Assembly: GCA_964467165.1 (NCBI GenBank)
Contig: CAYXOL010000018.1
Span: 17,561 to 81,560 of the forward strand
DNA length: 64,000 nucleotides
Reading direction: 5' to 3'
Source: Clostridium_AD sp964467165
Lineage (GTDB): Bacteria > Bacillota > Clostridia > Clostridiales > Clostridiaceae
In this document: piece by piece, positions 61,232-64,000 of the stretch
How the letters are laid out: each line of letters begins with the position of its first letter
How positions within the stretch are numbered: the stretch's first letter is position 1
Made by a program: the position numbers and the translations under genes
Notes under the pieces: model-generated
Seen by the model: only the letters and a program-made list of their open reading frames with translations
The model's database searches: none
What the model was told of the DNA's origin: nothing

Positions 61232-62662
61232 ATGAGAAATTCTTATAATACACCATTAAACAGCAGGTATGCATCAAAAGAGATGAGTTACTTATTTTCA
61301 GATGACATGAAGTTTAAAACCTGGAGAAAGCTTTGGGTTGCCCTTGCTGAAGGGGAGAGGTTACTGGGAGTTAATATTACAAAAACTCAAGTTGATGAGC
61401 TTAGATCTTTTGTGGATAACGTAAATTATGAAGTAGCAGAAGAAAAGGAAAAAGAAATAAGACATGATGTAATGAGCCATGTATACGCCTATGGGGTTCA
61501 ATGTCCAAGCGCTAAGGGAATTATCCATTTGGGAGCTACAAGCTGTTACGTTGGAGATAACACTGATTTAATAGTAATGAAAAAAGCACTATTATTAATT
61601 AAAAAGAAATTAATTAATGTAATTAGTAAATCTTCAAAGTTTGCATCAAAGTATAAAGATATGCCGACTTTAGGTTTTACTCATTTACAGCCAGCGCAAT
61701 TAACAACAGTAGGTAAAAGAGCAACTCTATGGATTCAAGAATTAATAATGGATCTAGAAAACTTAGAATTTGTAATAGATAAGATGAAATTAAGAGGGGT
61801 TAAAGGAACAACTGGAACTCAAGCAAGTTTTATGAATCTATTTGATAATGATGAAGAAAAAGTAAAAAGATTAGATAAATATGTAGCAAATGAGATGGAT
61901 TTTAAAGATACATATCCCGTTACTGGGCAAACTTATTCTAGAAAATTAGATTCTATAATATTAAATACACTTTCAGAAATAGCTCAAAGTGCCTATAAAT
62001 TTAGTAATGATTTAAGATTACTTCAAAGTATGAAAGAAGTAGAGGAGCCTTTTGAAAAAAATCAAATTGGATCCTCTGCTATGGCATATAAAAGGAATCC
62101 TATGCGTTCTGAAAGAATTAGTGCCTTATCAAGATATATTATAGTGAATTCATTAAATCCAGCTATAACAGCTTCAACACAGTGGTTTGAACGTACATTA
62201 GACGATTCAGCCAATAAGAGAATATCCATAGCTGAAGCCTTTCTAGCACTTGATGGAGTATTAAACCTATACATGAATATAGCTGAAAATATGGTAGTAT
62301 ATGAAAAAGTTATTGCAGTTCACGTAAACAGTGAGCTTCCATTTATGGCTACAGAAAATATTCTTATGGAAGCAGTTAAAAGGGGCGGGGACAGACAAGA
62401 GCTTCATGAAAGCATTAGAGTTCATTCTATGGCTGCAGCAAGAAGAGTTAAAGAAGAAGGCTTAAATAATGATCTTATAGAAAGGATTATCAATGATGCT
62501 AACTTTAAGATGTCAAAAGAAGAGATTCTAGCTGTAATTGACCCAGTTAAATTTGTAGGTAGAGCTCCAAATCAAGTTGTAGACTTTATTGAGGAATATG
62601 TCAAACCTATATTAGAGGCAAATATTGATGCTTTAGGCGTAGAAGCTTCTATAAACGTATAA
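61232..62662 (+). CDS. purB: adenylosuccinate lyase
   Basis: 476 residues, the length of clostridial adenylosuccinate lyases. Key blocks: YASKEMSYLFSDD start, HLGATSCYVGDNTDL (about 97-111), GFTHLQPAQLTTVGKR (catalytic His near 151) and the flexible signature loop GSSAMAYKRNPMRSE (catalytic Ser, about 280-294). It makes AMP from adenylosuccinate and AICAR from SAICAR, releasing fumarate. Ribosome binding site TGGAGG. Confidence 0.96.
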   Translation: MRNSYNTPLNSRYASKEMSYLFSDDMKFKTWRKLWVALAEGERLLGVNITKTQVDELRSFVDNVNYEVAEEKEKEIRHDVMSHVYAYGVQCPSAKGIIHLGATSCYVGDNTDLIVMKKALLLIKKKLINVISKSSKFASKYKDMPTLGFTHLQPAQLTTVGKRATLWIQELIMDLENLEFVIDKMKLRGVKGTTGTQASFMNLFDNDEEKVKRLDKYVANEMDFKDTYPVTGQTYSRKLDSIILNTLSEIAQSAYKFSNDLRLLQSMKEVEEPFEKNQIGSSAMAYKRNPMRSERISALSRYIIVNSLNPAITASTQWFERTLDDSANKRISIAEAFLALDGVLNLYMNIAENMVVYEKVIAVHVNSELPFMATENILMEAVKRGGDRQELHESIRVHSMAAARRVKEEGLNNDLIERIINDANFKMSKEEILAVIDPVKFVGRAPNQVVDFIEEYVKPILEANIDALGVEASINV

Positions 62663-62711
62663 TTAACGATATCCATAAGATATACAACTTTAAAGATAGA
62701 AATTAGAATAT

Positions 62712-62752
62712 AAGAAGCTATCAGTAGTTAAAACTGATAGCTTCTTAATTTT
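62712..62752 (+). terminator. purB terminator
   Basis: AAGAAGCTATCAGT (62712-62725) pairs perfectly with 62733-62746 around a 7-base loop, followed by AATTTTA. Confidence 0.9.
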
Positions 62753-62846
62753 AGCTATAGTTTTTCTATAAACAATATATATTTTATAGAAAAATATTTA
62801 TATTTATAATAATTTAAAAAGTTTTTCAAACTTTTTTCTAAAAAAA

Positions 62847-62876
62847 GAAGGATTTTGCCCCCCTCTTGTAGAATAA
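62847..62876 (+). promoter_or_regulatory. sigma-H (Spo0H) promoter before the recombinase gene
   Basis: GAAGGATTT (62847-62855) fits the -35 consensus RnAGGAwwT and GTAGAATAA (62868-62876) the -10 consensus RnnGAATww, with a 12-base spacer. Sigma-H acts at the onset of sporulation. The recombinase gene begins 54 bases downstream. Confidence 0.75.
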
Positions 62877-62910
62877 TAATGTCGTGAAATGTAAGTTTCA
62901 CGACATTATT
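62875..62910. repeat. 15-bp perfect inverted repeat in the recombinase leader
   Basis: AATAATGTCGTGAAA (62875-62889) is the exact reverse complement of 62896-62910, with a 6-base loop, then ATGTTTTTTGG. It covers the expected transcription start. It could act as an attenuator or as a protein-binding dyad. Confidence 0.8.
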
Positions 62911-62929
62911 ATGTTTTTTGGAGGTACCT

Positions 62930-63928
62930 ATGAAATCTGATATAAATAATATCTATAACAATGAATTACCACGGTTTCTAAATGATTATTTCAATTATTT
63001 AGCTACTATTAAAGGCTGTTCTATGACTACTATTGTTGCCTACACTGCTGATTTATCACTACTCTTAAAGTTCTTCAAAATGTATAAAGGCTTAGTGCCC
63101 TCAGAAAAAGCCTTGCACATTGAGGCCATTACCATTAATGACCTGACTTTAGAAACATTAAAAACTGTTACATTGCAGGACTTATACGCCTTTGTATCCT
63201 ATCTTGGAACGTCTAGGGCTAATGGTAACTATGCTAAAGCAAGAAAAATTGCAGCTATTAAGTCCCTATTCAAGTACTTAACAACTAAAGCAAAAGTTCT
63301 AAATATGGATCCTACCATAGATCTGGAGTCCCCAAAACTCGGCAAGCGAAGCCCCGTTTTCTTAACCTTAGATGAAAGCAAGTCTCTACTAGATGCTACA
63401 ACATCTAGAGATAAGCATTCTATCAGAGATCACAGTATTATTACATTATTTTTGAATTGTGGTATGAGATTATCCGAGTTATGTAGTATAAATATATCTG
63501 ATATGAAAAGTGATACACTATCTATTATTGGAAAAGGAAATAAAGAACGAACCATATATTTAAATAAAGCTTCATTGAAGGCAATTTATGAGTACTTACC
63601 TGTTAGAAATGAAATTTTAGAAAAAATTCACTTTGAGGATAGAGATGCCCTCTTTATAAGTGGTAAGTTTGGAAGAATCAATAAGAGAACTGTAGAAAGA
63701 ATTGTTAAAAAGCATATAGGCAATGCAGGACTTAATAAAAACAAATATACTCCTCATAAGTTAAGGCATACTTCAGCTACTCTTATGTATAAGTATGGCA
63801 ACGTTGATATTAGAAGTCTTCAAGAAATTTTAGGTCATGAAAATATATCCACTACCCAAATATATACTCATGTAGACAATGATAAATTAAGAAGTGCAGT
63901 TAAGTCAAACCCACTTTCTGATGAGTAA
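62930..63928 (+). CDS. XerC/XerD-type tyrosine recombinase
   Basis: 332 residues: an N-terminal SAM-like DNA-binding domain (about 8-115, YFNYLATIKGCSMTTIVAY) and a catalytic domain with Arg in GMRLSELC (about 180), Lys in GKGNKER, HKLRHTSA (His-x-x-Arg), GHENIS (His) and the nucleophile in TQIYTH (Tyr about 310). All six catalytic residues are present. ATG 62930 follows TTGGAGG. Upstream genes look like core chromosome, which suggests the housekeeping or sporulation-linked recombinase rather than a phage integrase. It is the only recombinase in the window. Confidence 0.9.
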   Translation: MKSDINNIYNNELPRFLNDYFNYLATIKGCSMTTIVAYTADLSLLLKFFKMYKGLVPSEKALHIEAITINDLTLETLKTVTLQDLYAFVSYLGTSRANGNYAKARKIAAIKSLFKYLTTKAKVLNMDPTIDLESPKLGKRSPVFLTLDESKSLLDATTSRDKHSIRDHSIITLFLNCGMRLSELCSINISDMKSDTLSIIGKGNKERTIYLNKASLKAIYEYLPVRNEILEKIHFEDRDALFISGKFGRINKRTVERIVKKHIGNAGLNKNKYTPHKLRHTSATLMYKYGNVDIRSLQEILGHENISTTQIYTHVDNDKLRSAVKSNPLSDE

Positions 63929-64000
63929 AAAAGAAAAAAGTCTATATTACTATTAATGCATTCACTTCGCTAAGAACTACTAATTTTATTTTTAATTAAT
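63929..64000. other. end of window, no feature seen
   Basis: Seventy-two AT-rich bases after the recombinase stop codon. No complete hairpin, promoter or start of a gene can be supported. Confidence 0.5.

Noticed and set aside
62930..63928. Tyrosine recombinase as a phage or integron integrase
   Set aside because: It sits next to purB in core-like sequence with a sigma-H promoter, with no att repeats or phage genes around it. XerC/D-type is the simpler reading.
1..64000. rRNA, tRNA, complete insertion sequences, plasmid origin
   Set aside because: Read for on both strands by motif; none seen.

Overview
The window is AT-rich DNA with strong GGAGG-type ribosome binding sites, frequent TTG and GTG starts, and gene families typical of Clostridium and relatives. 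A match to the sporulation sigma-H promoter consensus lies near the right end. I read it as a chromosomal segment of a low-GC, spore-forming firmicute, probably Clostridium in the strict sense; the species cannot be told from sequence alone.

Layout. Bases 1 to about 60,700 form one long accessory region. It holds about 60 apparently intact genes, all on the plus strand. Nearly all are single-gene units with their own ribosome binding site, separated by 50 to 400 bases. Products are small soluble enzymes: 16 GNAT acetyltransferases (three of them double), six class I methyltransferases, four Nudix hydrolases, alpha/beta hydrolases, HAD and histidine phosphatases, metallophosphoesterases, and single members of many families (GrpB, 2H phosphoesterase, MTA/SAH nucleosidase, DUF1028, TIGR04076, homocysteine methyltransferase, cyclase, SGNH hydrolase, DUF218 and others). 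Few neighbours form a pathway. The clear exception is an ECF sigma factor and its anti-sigma factor (15131-16620). Between the intact genes lie about 30 gene relics: C-terminal ends, N-terminal ends, and copies with the middle removed. Several are relics of families that also have an intact copy in the window.

A family of interspersed repeats (here R1) recurs at least six times, plus one truncated and one diverged copy, always in the same orientation as the genes and always between genes. Each full copy has a terminator-like hairpin (GTCCGCC/GGTGGAC type plus a T-run), then a conserved AT-rich block ending in the palindrome CTATATATAG. Two direct copies bracket a single GNAT gene (24791-25982), and one relic begins within a few bases of a copy. 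A second, looser repeat (R2) recurs three times. The whole resembles a gene-cassette array built and worn down by recombination, but I see no integron integrase and no transposase.

The right end (60,778-64,000) looks like core chromosome: a minus-strand DUF378 membrane protein, purB (adenylosuccinate lyase) behind a sigma-A-like promoter with a possible PurR box, and a XerC/D-type tyrosine recombinase behind a very good sigma-H promoter match. I saw no rRNA, tRNA, CRISPR array or complete insertion sequence.
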